5,604 nucleotides of DNA from positions 1-5,604 of the forward strand of contig CAMWRR010000124.1 in NCBI GenBank assembly GCA_947176715.1, written 5' to 3'. A program made the translations under genes and the position numbers. Origin of the DNA: an uncultured Rikenellaceae bacterium. GTDB taxonomy: Bacteria > Bacteroidota > Bacteroidia > Bacteroidales > Rikenellaceae. The notes beneath the pieces are model-generated. The model saw only the letters and a list, made by a program, of their open reading frames with translations, made no database searches and was not told the origin of the DNA. Each line of letters opens with the position of its first letter. Position 1 is the first letter of the stretch. Shown here in pieces: positions 1-5,604 of this stretch.

Positions 1-52
1 GCGCGCCACGTTCGGGACGTGGAGGTCGGAAGTTCGAGTCTTCTCACCCCGA
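1..52 (+). tRNA. tRNA-Pro (CGG), 5' end outside the window
   Basis: This is the 3' two-thirds of a tRNA. The anticodon stem is 6-10 paired with 18-22 (CCACG/CGTGG) around the 7-base loop TTCGGGA at 11-17, which puts anticodon CGG at 13-15 and a G at position 37, as expected for tRNA-Pro. The variable loop is 23-27. The T arm is 28-32 paired with 40-44 around TTCGAGT. The 3' acceptor strand CACCCCG (45-51) is followed by discriminator A at 52. CCA is not encoded, so it must be added enzymatically. The bases GCGCG at 1-5 fit the end of the D arm. The 5' acceptor strand and most of the D arm lie before the window, so the missing half is inferred. It decodes CCG proline codons. Confidence 0.93.
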
Positions 53-57
53 CTTTA

Positions 58-100
58 AAAATACAGGCGGCAGGATTATATGTCCTGCCGCCTGTATTTT
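58..100. terminator. Perfect 18-bp hairpin, bidirectional intrinsic terminator
   Basis: Positions 58-75 pair without mismatch with 83-100, leaving the 7-base loop TTATATG. The GC-rich core (GGCGGCAGG/CCTGCCGCC) is flanked by A-runs on the left and T-runs on the right, so either strand reads as a stem followed by U residues. It sits 5 nt after the tRNA-Pro gene and about 60 nt past the stop of the minus-strand HD phosphohydrolase gene. It probably ends both converging transcripts. Confidence 0.9.
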
Positions 101-162
101 ACTTATTAATCGGATTGCCGACAACTCATCTTGTCTCAGGCACGACTCCGCCCCCCGAAACA

Positions 163-2181
163 TCATGAATTGGCGACCGTCTCCCTCTCCGGATAGGCTA
201 TCCGCTTGTGGTACATGTTGGTAAGTTTGTTTCGGAACACCTCTTTGACGGTGTTTATATCCTGTATCGAGAGCATGGAGCGGGAGAACTGATCCTCCGA
301 CATCTGCGTGGACACTATCTTGTCAATCAGCTCCGCGACGCTCTGTTCGTCGTAGCTTCTCAGCGAGCGCGAGGCGGCCTCCACGGCATCGGCCATCATA
401 CATATACCGGTCTCCTTGCTTATCGGCCTCGGACCCGGATAGCGAAACAGGCTCTCGTCGTAAACGTCGCCATGCAACTCCTTGTATTTGTGATAGAAAA
501 AGTATATGATAGAATCTCCGTGATGGGTCATTATAAAGTCGATGATCTTGCCCGGGAGATTGTTTTTCTTTGCGAGCCTGTAACCGTCGGTGACGTGCTG
601 TTTTATTATCTGCGCGCTCTCCTCCGGCTCCAGACTGTCGTGCGGATTCTCAGCCCCTGCGGCCATATTCTCGGTGAAATATGCCGGATTGAGGCTCTTG
701 CCTATGTCGTGATAGAGTGCTCCGGTACGTGCCAGCAGAGGGTCGCCCCCCACGGCGCTCACGGCCTCTTCGGCGAGCGAGGCCACCTGCAACGAGTGTT
801 GGAATGTGCCGGGGGCCTTTTCGGAGAGCTCGCGCAGAAGCGACTGATTGGTGTCGCACAGCTCGAGCAGGGTGATATTGGTGACGAAACCGAATATCTT
901 CTCGAACAGATATATCAGCTGGTAGAGCGCCAGAAGCAACACCACGTTGCCGAAGAACCACAACAGATTGCCCCACTCGATAGAGGAGAAGCCCTGCTCA
1001 TGGAAGAACGACACGGCCACATAGGTGAGCATGTAACATATCAGCACAGCCGCCGTGGCTATGAATATGCGGGCGCGGTGGTAGGCGTTCTGCAGGACGA
1101 ATATGCCGGCCAACCCCGAGAAGAGATTTATGAAGAAGGTGTCGAAAGGCGACTCGGTGGCTATGGCGCACACCAGCAACACCGATACGTACTCGAATAT
1201 CGACATCCGCATGTCGTAGAAGGTGACTATGAAGAAGGGCACCACGGCATACGGGATGAGATAGATGCTCAGTGCGGGGATATTCTCCACCGTCACCGTC
1301 AATATCATCATCATCAGGTAGATGAAGAGCAGAAGCAACACATACCCGAAATTGAGCGAGAACCCGTTGCGGAAATAGATTAGGAACACATACGACATTA
1401 CCATCACTATGGATACGTAGAGCAGATTGCCCGCCACCGCGGCCATGAAGCTGCCGTGCCGGTGGCTGTTCATGTATTCGCTCTTGAACGAGTCGAGCAC
1501 ATCGGCCGTATAGCCCTCTATTATGGAGCCTTTGGCAATGATGGGCGTCCCCTTGGCCACGAACCCCTTGGATGCGGACAATCCGGCCCGCCCCTCCTCG
1601 AAAGACAGGGTCGACAGCTCTTCGTCATAGACTATGTCGGGGGTGATGTAACGGTCGAAACGCACGCCCGCAGGACTTATGCCGAAACCTACCACCACCT
1701 CCCTCAAAGCGGCCTTGGCCTCTTCGGGGGTGTAGAAGTTGACCTTGGAGAAGGTCGATATCCTGCCGTCGCGTATCACCCTTATGAGGCCGTCGGACGA
1801 CACGTTGTCGCTCTCGGCTATTATGCCGTCGCGGTATATCTGCACGAGCTTTTCGCCCAGCGCCCTCATCACCTCCGCACGACGCGAGGCATCCACCTCC
1901 GGCAGGTACATGTTCTCCTCCAACGATGCCGACATTCTGGCGGCCACCGTGGTATCGCACTCGTATATGGGTATGAACGTCTCGTTGAAACGCTTGAGGT
2001 CGGCCTCCCTCTCGGCGCTGCTCTTCAGCACGGGGAAGTCGAACGGAGCGACCAAGTCGCCGTAGTGCCACATGTCGCCGCGGTGATAGTCGTACTTGAA
2101 CACCGAGCCCAACGGCATTATGGCCGCAAGGGCTATCGTCGCCGCTACGAATGCTATTATGGTCTTCAGTTTCGTAGTCAT
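163..2181 (-). CDS. pgpH: 7TM-HD phosphohydrolase, PgpH-type c-di-AMP phosphodiesterase
   Basis: The 672-residue membrane protein has the full PgpH architecture: an N-terminal anchor (about 6-23), an extracytoplasmic 7TMR-HDED-like domain (about 45-245), seven hydrophobic segments (about 248-426) and a cytosolic HD domain (about 440-655). The metal ligands expected for a di-metal HD enzyme are all visible: H462, H491-D492 (in YHDIGK), H529, H553-H554 (in THHGD) and D598 (in MADAVEA). Family members hydrolyse c-di-AMP to pApA; that activity is inferred from domain order and ligands, not shown here. The extracytoplasmic domain suggests control by an outside or envelope signal. The gene is second in an operon, 27 nt after the YitT-family gene, and has its own strong ribosome-binding site. 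The ATG start is well supported because it is preceded by that site and begins directly with the signal anchor. A few 7TM-HD proteins may act on other nucleotides, so the substrate is less certain than the fold. Confidence 0.93.
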   Translation of the reverse strand: MTTKLKTIIAFVAATIALAAIMPLGSVFKYDYHRGDMWHYGDLVAPFDFPVLKSSAEREADLKRFNETFIPIYECDTTVAARMSASLEENMYLPEVDASRRAEVMRALGEKLVQIYRDGIIAESDNVSSDGLIRVIRDGRISTFSKVNFYTPEEAKAALREVVVGFGISPAGVRFDRYITPDIVYDEELSTLSFEEGRAGLSASKGFVAKGTPIIAKGSIIEGYTADVLDSFKSEYMNSHRHGSFMAAVAGNLLYVSIVMVMSYVFLIYFRNGFSLNFGYVLLLLFIYLMMMILTVTVENIPALSIYLIPYAVVPFFIVTFYDMRMSIFEYVSVLLVCAIATESPFDTFFINLFSGLAGIFVLQNAYHRARIFIATAAVLICYMLTYVAVSFFHEQGFSSIEWGNLLWFFGNVVLLLALYQLIYLFEKIFGFVTNITLLELCDTNQSLLRELSEKAPGTFQHSLQVASLAEEAVSAVGGDPLLARTGALYHDIGKSLNPAYFTENMAAGAENPHDSLEPEESAQIIKQHVTDGYRLAKKNNLPGKIIDFIMTHHGDSIIYFFYHKYKELHGDVYDESLFRYPGPRPISKETGICMMADAVEAASRSLRSYDEQSVAELIDKIVSTQMSEDQFSRSMLSIQDINTVKEVFRNKLTNMYHKRIAYPERETVANS

Positions 2182-2188
2182 AAGAGAG

Positions 2189-2200
2189 CCTCCTCCTTTT
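2189..2200 (-). promoter_or_regulatory. Strong Shine-Dalgarno site of the pgpH-type gene
   Basis: Read on the minus strand the sequence is AAAAGGAGGAGG, ending 7 nt before the ATG at 2181. It matches the anti-Shine-Dalgarno core closely and lies wholly in the gap between the two operon genes. None of the other starts in this window has such a site at normal spacing. This fixes the start and suggests independent, efficient initiation on the second cistron. Confidence 0.75.
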
Positions 2201-2208
2201 TGTATGTC

Positions 2209-3144
2209 TTATTTGACCATCTTCTCCTCCGTGAGCGACTTGAAGCCGTCACCGAGCGTCTCGTGGGCGTTGACCACAACCATGAACACCAACGGGTCCA
2301 CCTCCTTTATGTAGGACTGCACCAAAGCCAGCTCGCGTCGGGATATCACCACGAATATCATGTTCTTGTCGGCGTGCGTGTACATGCCGCTGGCCTTTAT
2401 GTAGGTACCCCCGCGCTCCAGATTGTCGATGACGTACTTGCGGATCTCCTCGTGCTTTTCAGATATTATGAACAACAGCTTGTCGTTGGAGGCCCCGCCT
2501 ATGATGTAGTCTATCGTCTTGGTCATTAAGAATATGGTAATGATAGAATAGAGCGGCAACTTCCAGTCGCCGAACACTATAAGACCTACTATCACTATGA
2601 CGGACTCCACGAACATTATACTGCGGGCGATAGGGATATGCAGATATTTGTGGACAATCATGGATATTATGTCGGTACCTCCGCTCGTGGCGTTGGCCTT
2701 GAATATCAGACCCAAGCCCGCTCCGCCGCATATACCTCCGAACAGGGCCGCCAACACCATGTCGCCGCTGAGGTTTATATGACCGCCCAACATGGTGGCC
2801 GGCTCCTCGCCGAAGAGCGATGTCAAAAGGTTCATGAAGACGGGGGTCACCACCGCCGACACTATCGTCTTGGCCCCGAAACGGGAACCGAAGATTATAA
2901 GGCCGGTTATAAGCAACGGGATATCGAACGCCAGACCGAACGTACCCACCTGTATGTCGGGGAATATGCTGTGCAATATGATGCCCAGACCGTAAACCCC
3001 GCCGGGCACTATATCGTACGGGTTGATGAACAACACGAACGCCAAAGCCAGAATAAACGAACCTAAAATTATCTGCCCCCACTGCACCAGCCATTTGCGG
3101 CTGAACGGAACGGCACGCGGCGGTAGGATGTTTTCTATCGACAT
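2209..3144 (-). CDS. YitT family membrane protein (DUF161 plus DUF2179)
   Basis: The 311-residue protein has about six or seven hydrophobic segments (roughly 22-40, 46-60, 70-86, 92-108, 126-148, 173-192, 196-210), then a soluble domain. Two family-typical stretches are visible: NPYDIVPGGVYGLG near 41-54, and a Gly-rich segment at about 136-158 that ends FKANATSGGTD. Residues about 222-301 match the DUF2179 pattern (GGTYIKASGMY, an IFVV strand, EVDP and a closing GDGF), predicted to face the cytosol. The family is widespread but has no settled biochemical role; a transporter-like function is often guessed. It is the first gene of an operon with the c-di-AMP phosphodiesterase and has a promoter just upstream. 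The ATG is preferred because hydrophobic segment 1 follows at the expected distance and a -7 element lies about 20 nt upstream. Family assignment is firm; function is unknown. Confidence 0.92.
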   Translation of the reverse strand: MSIENILPPRAVPFSRKWLVQWGQIILGSFILALAFVLFINPYDIVPGGVYGLGIILHSIFPDIQVGTFGLAFDIPLLITGLIIFGSRFGAKTIVSAVVTPVFMNLLTSLFGEEPATMLGGHINLSGDMVLAALFGGICGGAGLGLIFKANATSGGTDIISMIVHKYLHIPIARSIMFVESVIVIVGLIVFGDWKLPLYSIITIFLMTKTIDYIIGGASNDKLLFIISEKHEEIRKYVIDNLERGGTYIKASGMYTHADKNMIFVVISRRELALVQSYIKEVDPLVFMVVVNAHETLGDGFKSLTEEKMVK

Positions 3145-3163
3145 GTTAAGAGTTTTTATTTTA

Positions 3164-3196
3164 CAAATATAGGTAAAATCGGCGGAATTGCATCAA
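3164..3196 (-). promoter_or_regulatory. Bacteroidota-type promoter of the yitT-pgpH operon
   Basis: On the minus strand TATATTTG (3171-3164) matches the Bacteroidota -7 consensus TAnnTTTG exactly. A TTG (3196-3194) lies 22 nt upstream, close to the usual -33 spacing. The predicted transcript would start near 3157, giving a leader of only about a dozen bases before the ATG at 3144. No operator is evident. Confidence 0.7.
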
Positions 3197-3287
3197 CGCT
3201 CGCCGCGGCCCGCCGATATTTTGCGACAGTGAAGCCCCGCCACGGCTTATTGCCGGGGGACGAGACGACTTTTCGGCAAATTTTTCT

Positions 3288-3295
3288 TATATTTG
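3288..3295 (+). promoter_or_regulatory. -7 element for the lipoprotein gene
   Basis: TATATTTG matches TAnnTTTG exactly and is identical to the divergent -7 element 117 bases away. No TTG is present at the proper -33 distance, where the sequence is GACGACTTTT, so the promoter may be weak or need an activator. Transcription would begin near 3302, leaving a leader of about 160 nt before the lipoprotein ATG. Confidence 0.55.
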
Positions 3296-3301
3296 TAGTA
3301 T

Positions 3302-3462
3302 CGAAAATCGGAAGTGTCTGAGTCGTTTTGATAGGGCGCAAGAGGGCGTGCCCGAACGGTTATCGGGTGAGTGCCGGGCTCTGTCGGCGAAATCAGGATA
3401 CCCACACTTACGTCTATTAGAATATCTTCTTGGGGTATCGGAGGGAAGAACGCTTATTTATT
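3302..3462 (+). promoter_or_regulatory. Candidate structured 5' leader of the lipoprotein mRNA
   Basis: Several nested pairings can be drawn by eye. AAGTGT (3312-3317) pairs with ACACTT (3404-3409) and, across one G-A mismatch, CG (3309-3310) with CG (3411-3412). Inside that, CTGA (3318-3321) pairs with TCAG (3393-3396), then TCG (3323-3325) with CGA (3388-3390). Local hairpins GGGCGC/GTGCCC (3334-3339 with 3348-3353) or CCCGA/TCGGG (3351-3355 with 3363-3367) are alternatives inside. GATACCC (3397-3403) can also pair with GGGTATC (3433-3439), which would cross the outer helix as a pseudoknot close to the start codon. It matches no riboswitch class I recognise. Individual helices of this length arise by chance, so only their order is suggestive. 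Confidence 0.3.
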
Positions 3463-4626
3463 ATGAGGAAAATCTTGTTTTTTGTGATGGCTGCGGCTCT
3501 GTTATGCGGCTGCAACAACAATAAGGAGGACGAGGACAATACGGTTCCGTGTCCTGTCACCGGTGTTGAGATACCCGTATCGAGCGCAGACAAGCCTTTT
3601 ATGGCCGGCGTCAAGGTAACGCTTCAGGGCCAGGGTTTTACCGATAACAGCGAGATATGGCTACGTGGCTCTGCCGAGACCAGAGCCGGCGGACAGGATG
3701 TCAAGGCAGAGGTCACACAGGTTACCTCGTCGTCTATCACGTTCGTGACTCCGGAGGTATACGGTCAGCAAAATGTGGTGCTCAAACAGAACGGCGACGA
3801 GTGGGTGTTAGGTATGCTCGTGTTTGCGGACGAATTGACACTTTTGCCTAACAAGGTGTCGAGAATAACGGTTACGAATCTTTACGAAAAGAGCAACGTC
3901 GTGGTGTACGACTTCTCGTACGACGAGCGGGGTCGCATAGCCAAAACAGTCGAGACCAGTAACCGAACCGACGTGCTGACCACTACCTACACCTACTCCG
4001 ACAATGAGATTACGGCTACGGCCACCTCAAACGGAACGCACTTCTTATCGTCCCAGCAGTATAAATACACCCTCGATAACGGCAGAGCGGTAAGATACGA
4101 AGTCAGGACCGACTTAGACGACGAAACGATAAACGACGAAGTCACAGTGACATACGACGACAACGGCCGCATTGCAGCCATAGTCGCCGACGAGACTTTC
4201 GAGAGAGGAGAATCGTGGACTACCAAAGCAAACGAAGAGCTGGCGTTCGAGAACGGAACGTTGCAGAGATACATATCCGAATCGACCGACGTCGAATCGG
4301 ACGGCTCGGAGAATACGGCACACTCATTGGAGTTGAACTTCAGCCCAGGTCCGTTCAACAACCTCAACATCGACATAATAGGCATAGACTGGGTAGGCGA
4401 ATATATGTACGCCACTCCGCTATATCTGCTGAACATCGGCGGCGAACGCTCATTGCGACTGCCTGCGAGCATGAGCTATAAATATACGGATAACAACACG
4501 AGCGGCAAAGACGACGAGTTCACTTACGCCATAAGATACGTCATGTCCGACGAATATATCACGGAGATAAACATGTCGAGAGAGGGTCAGTTGGAGACGA
4601 CAATAGAGATAGAGTACCAAAAGTAA
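3463..4626 (+). CDS. Surface lipoprotein, IPT/TIG-like plus YD-like repeat region
   Basis: The 387-residue protein starts with a lipoprotein signal peptide (MRKILFFVMAAALLCGC) whose lipidated residue is probably C17. The next residues, NNNKEDED, resemble the acidic export signal that sends Bacteroidota lipoproteins to the cell surface. Residues about 31-124 look like an IPT/TIG immunoglobulin-like domain. Residues about 130-385 are beta-rich with irregular YD-like units, such as FSYDERGRI (151-159), YKYTLDNGR (200-208) and TYDDNGRI (230-237), as in DUF4595-like proteins. No catalytic motif is visible, so binding of a glycan, protein or other surface partner is only a guess. The ATG at 3463 is chosen over an in-frame TTG at 3430 because it places the signal peptide at the N-terminus. 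The gene appears monocistronic, with its own -7 element and a terminator 31 nt after the stop. Confidence 0.85.
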   Translation: MRKILFFVMAAALLCGCNNNKEDEDNTVPCPVTGVEIPVSSADKPFMAGVKVTLQGQGFTDNSEIWLRGSAETRAGGQDVKAEVTQVTSSSITFVTPEVYGQQNVVLKQNGDEWVLGMLVFADELTLLPNKVSRITVTNLYEKSNVVVYDFSYDERGRIAKTVETSNRTDVLTTTYTYSDNEITATATSNGTHFLSSQQYKYTLDNGRAVRYEVRTDLDDETINDEVTVTYDDNGRIAAIVADETFERGESWTTKANEELAFENGTLQRYISESTDVESDGSENTAHSLELNFSPGPFNNLNIDIIGIDWVGEYMYATPLYLLNIGGERSLRLPASMSYKYTDNNTSGKDDEFTYAIRYVMSDEYITEINMSREGQLETTIEIEYQK

Positions 4627-4657
4627 CCTTACGGCGGGGCTATATCGCCATAAAGAC

Positions 4658-4685
4658 AAAGGGACCGGCTAAGGCCGGTCCCTTT
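4658..4685. terminator. 12-bp hairpin, bidirectional intrinsic terminator
   Basis: AAAGGGACCGGC (4658-4669) pairs perfectly with GCCGGTCCCTTT (4674-4685) around the tetraloop TAAG. The right side continues with T at 4686, and the left side gives a U-run when read on the minus strand. It lies between the stops of the plus-strand lipoprotein gene (4626) and the minus-strand mgsA gene (4708), so it can serve both. Confidence 0.9.
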
Positions 4686-4707
4686 TCATTCGCGCGTTAC
4701 GCACTTA

Positions 4708-5178
4708 TTATTTCCTATGCAACGGCCGCTCTATGTAAGCGGTATAGTCGCGCACCGTCGGAGTGTAGTCGCCCTCGAAGAACGGCGACGAGATAAGAAA
4801 ATCGGCAGTGGAGCGGTTTATCGCCATAGGGATGTTGTAGACCGAGGCCAGACGCATGAGCGCTTTTACGTCTACGTCGTGGGGCTGTGCGGTCATAGGG
4901 TCCCAGAAAAACACGAGCAGATCTATCTCCCCTTCGCTGATTTTGGCCCCCAACTGCTGGTCGCCACCCAACGGGCCCGATTTGAGCAACGTTATGTCGA
5001 ACCGCGAGGCATCGTATCCGTGGTGGGCCGATATGGTCTTCTCCACCATCTTACCGGTGGTGCCGGTGCATATTAGATGATGCTTGACCAGTATCTCCCA
5101 GTTCCAGTCGACCCATTCGGCCAACTCCACCTTCATACTGTCATGCGCCACAAGGGCTATACTCTTTTTTTTATCCAT
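4708..5178 (-). CDS. mgsA: Methylglyoxal synthase
   Basis: MgsA converts dihydroxyacetone phosphate to methylglyoxal plus phosphate in the cytosol, bypassing lower glycolysis when phosphate is scarce or sugar phosphates accumulate. Family signatures, numbered from the ATG at 5178 (156 residues): IALVAHD with H12 and K16, the phosphate-binding TGTTG (38-42), GPLGGDQQ with catalytic D73, FFWDP with D93, PHDVDVKAL with H100 and D103, and NRSTADFLISS. The length is close to the roughly 150 residues usual for the family. Compared with the E. coli enzyme as I remember it, about nine extra residues lie between TGTTG and GGDQQ. In-frame ATGs also occur at 5187 and 5205, none with a Shine-Dalgarno site. 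The 5178 start is preferred because it leaves the usual short lead before IALVAHD and has an A-rich run before it. The gene follows cysQ by 18-45 nt depending on start, so the two are probably co-transcribed. Confidence 0.95.
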   Translation of the reverse strand: MDKKKSIALVAHDSMKVELAEWVDWNWEILVKHHLICTGTTGKMVEKTISAHHGYDASRFDITLLKSGPLGGDQQLGAKISEGEIDLLVFFWDPMTAQPHDVDVKALMRLASVYNIPMAINRSTADFLISSPFFEGDYTPTVRDYTAYIERPLHRK

Positions 5179-5223
5179 TTTTGTCATACTTTTTAATAAG
5201 GTCATAAGTGACCGGCCACACTG

Positions 5224-5604
5224 TCATATACCCGCATTCGATAGCGAGGGTCCGCCCTCTCCGTACGGAGCGAAGCCGTTCAGCGACACCGCGTCGTAGT
5301 CGTACTGCAAGGCGTCGTAACGGGTTATGAAAGGGGGTATCTCCAAACTGGCGTCGTTATAGACTATGGGGCTTCCGTCTATGTAGTGGGTCCTAGCCCC
5401 TACGGCCTCGGTGATGGCGTGTCCCGCCGCCACGTCCCAGTCGAGCATACCGGTGAGACGCACATAGACGTCGGCCTTATCCTCGGCTATGAGACAGAAC
5501 TTTTTGGAGCTGCCGCACTCTATTATCTCGTTATGGGGATAACGCTCCTTTATGCGGCTGACGAAATGTTCGGTATCGCGGTTGATATGCGAACGCGTGA
5601 TGGC
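5224..5604 (-). CDS. cysQ: 3'(2'),5'-bisphosphate nucleotidase CysQ, C-terminal part
   Basis: The reading frame is open from the right window edge to a TGA at 5224, giving the last 126 residues of a protein whose N-terminal half lies outside. The segment GSSKKFCLIAEDKADVYVR, followed by LDWDVAAGHAI, is the CysQ version of the inositol-monophosphatase fold; the Asp of WDVAAGHA is the family metal ligand. The missing part should hold the other metal motifs. The enzyme hydrolyses PAP (adenosine 3',5'-bisphosphate) to AMP and phosphate, relieving inhibition of sulfate assimilation and RNA turnover. The family usually stops soon after a motif like LNPxF, which here appears as LEIPPFI. This protein then continues for about 30 residues with no recognised domain. 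It is upstream of mgsA on the same strand. An inositol-1-phosphatase is less likely, given the GSSKKFCLIAE match. Confidence 0.9.
   Translation of the reverse strand, partial: AITRSHINRDTEHFVSRIKERYPHNEIIECGSSKKFCLIAEDKADVYVRLTGMLDWDVAAGHAITEAVGARTHYIDGSPIVYNDASLEIPPFITRYDALQYDYDAVSLNGFAPYGEGGPSLSNAGI

Larger units (their letters stand above)
3145..3462. other. Divergent intergenic region with two promoters and a long leader
   Basis: This 318-nt gap separates the divergent YitT-family and lipoprotein genes. It holds a minus-strand promoter (3164-3196), a plus-strand -7 element (3288-3295), and a plus-strand leader (about 3302-3462) with several possible helices. Between the promoters, CGGC (3243-3246) and GCCG (3252-3255) pair around TTATT, and this can extend outward to 3237 and 3259 with two bulges; I assign it no role. 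I see no convincing small gene, tRNA, or riboswitch class that I recognise here. Confidence 0.6.

Noticed and set aside
208..1383. Long plus-strand open frame (391 codons) opposite the pgpH-type gene
   Set aside because: It is in exact codon register with the sense gene, where only sense TTA, CTA and TCA codons create antisense stops, and the sense gene seldom uses them. The product is a His/Glu/Gly-rich mirror of membrane segments with no domain.
1456..2529. Plus-strand open frame (357 codons) spanning the end of yitT and the start of pgpH
   Set aside because: The same register effect applies; it crosses two well-supported genes and has no ribosome-binding site, promoter or recognisable protein.
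3156..3341. Small minus-strand open frame (61 codons) upstream of yitT
   Set aside because: It overlaps both promoters of the divergent region, and the encoded protein shows no signal, domain or start context.
3430..3462. TTG as an upstream start of the lipoprotein gene
   Set aside because: It would add 11 charged residues before the signal peptide and push the lipobox out of normal position; the ATG at 3463 fits better.
3302..3462. Known riboswitch, SRP RNA or extra tRNA in the long leader
   Set aside because: I looked for cobalamin, TPP and SAM-type motifs, the SRP core and a T-loop, and found none that fit; only unassigned helices remain.
3993..4472. Minus-strand open frame (159 codons) inside the lipoprotein gene
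   Set aside because: It is Ser/Val-rich antisense of a beta-rich protein, with no start signals or domain, and the sense gene is clearly coding.
5259..5270. Perfect 12-bp palindrome CTCCGTACGGAG
   Set aside because: It lies inside cysQ coding sequence as a single copy, and about one such palindrome is expected by chance in a window this size.

Overview
The window looks like an ordinary chromosomal segment of a Bacteroidota bacterium, probably a gut-type Bacteroidales lineage; I cannot fix the genus. The evidence is two TAnnTTTG-type -7 promoter elements, a surface-lipoprotein gene with a Bacteroidota-style export signal (Cys followed by Asn and then Lys/Glu/Asp), a YD-like beta-rich lipoprotein of the kind common in this phylum, starts that mostly lack Shine-Dalgarno sequences, and roughly balanced base composition. 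Isoleucine is encoded mainly by ATA in genes on both strands, which suggests one native genome rather than an insertion.

Layout. Positions 1-52 are the 3' part of a tRNA-Pro (anticodon CGG), followed by a perfect 18-bp hairpin (58-100) that can end transcription from both sides. On the minus strand, reading from right to left, comes an operon: a YitT-family membrane protein (3144-2209), then after 27 nt a 7TM-HD phosphohydrolase of the PgpH c-di-AMP phosphodiesterase type (2181-163). A 318-nt divergent intergenic region (3145-3462) carries one promoter in each direction and a leader of about 160 nt before a plus-strand surface lipoprotein gene (3463-4626). A second bidirectional hairpin terminator (4658-4685) separates that gene from a second minus-strand pair: cysQ, cut by the right window edge (5604-5224), then mgsA (5178-4708).

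How the genes fit together. PgpH-type enzymes lower c-di-AMP, a signal tied to potassium and envelope homeostasis, and the co-transcribed YitT-family protein is a membrane protein of unknown activity with a cytosolic DUF2179 domain. CysQ clears the sulfate-assimilation by-product PAP, and MgsA diverts dihydroxyacetone phosphate to methylglyoxal when phosphate is short or sugar phosphate is in excess. The lipoprotein is probably displayed on the cell surface; its ligand is unknown.

I found no mobile element, CRISPR array, defence island or clearly new multi-gene system. The items most worth a second look are the possible folded or pseudoknotted leader of the lipoprotein gene, the pairing of a YitT protein with a c-di-AMP phosphodiesterase, and a C-terminal tail on CysQ.
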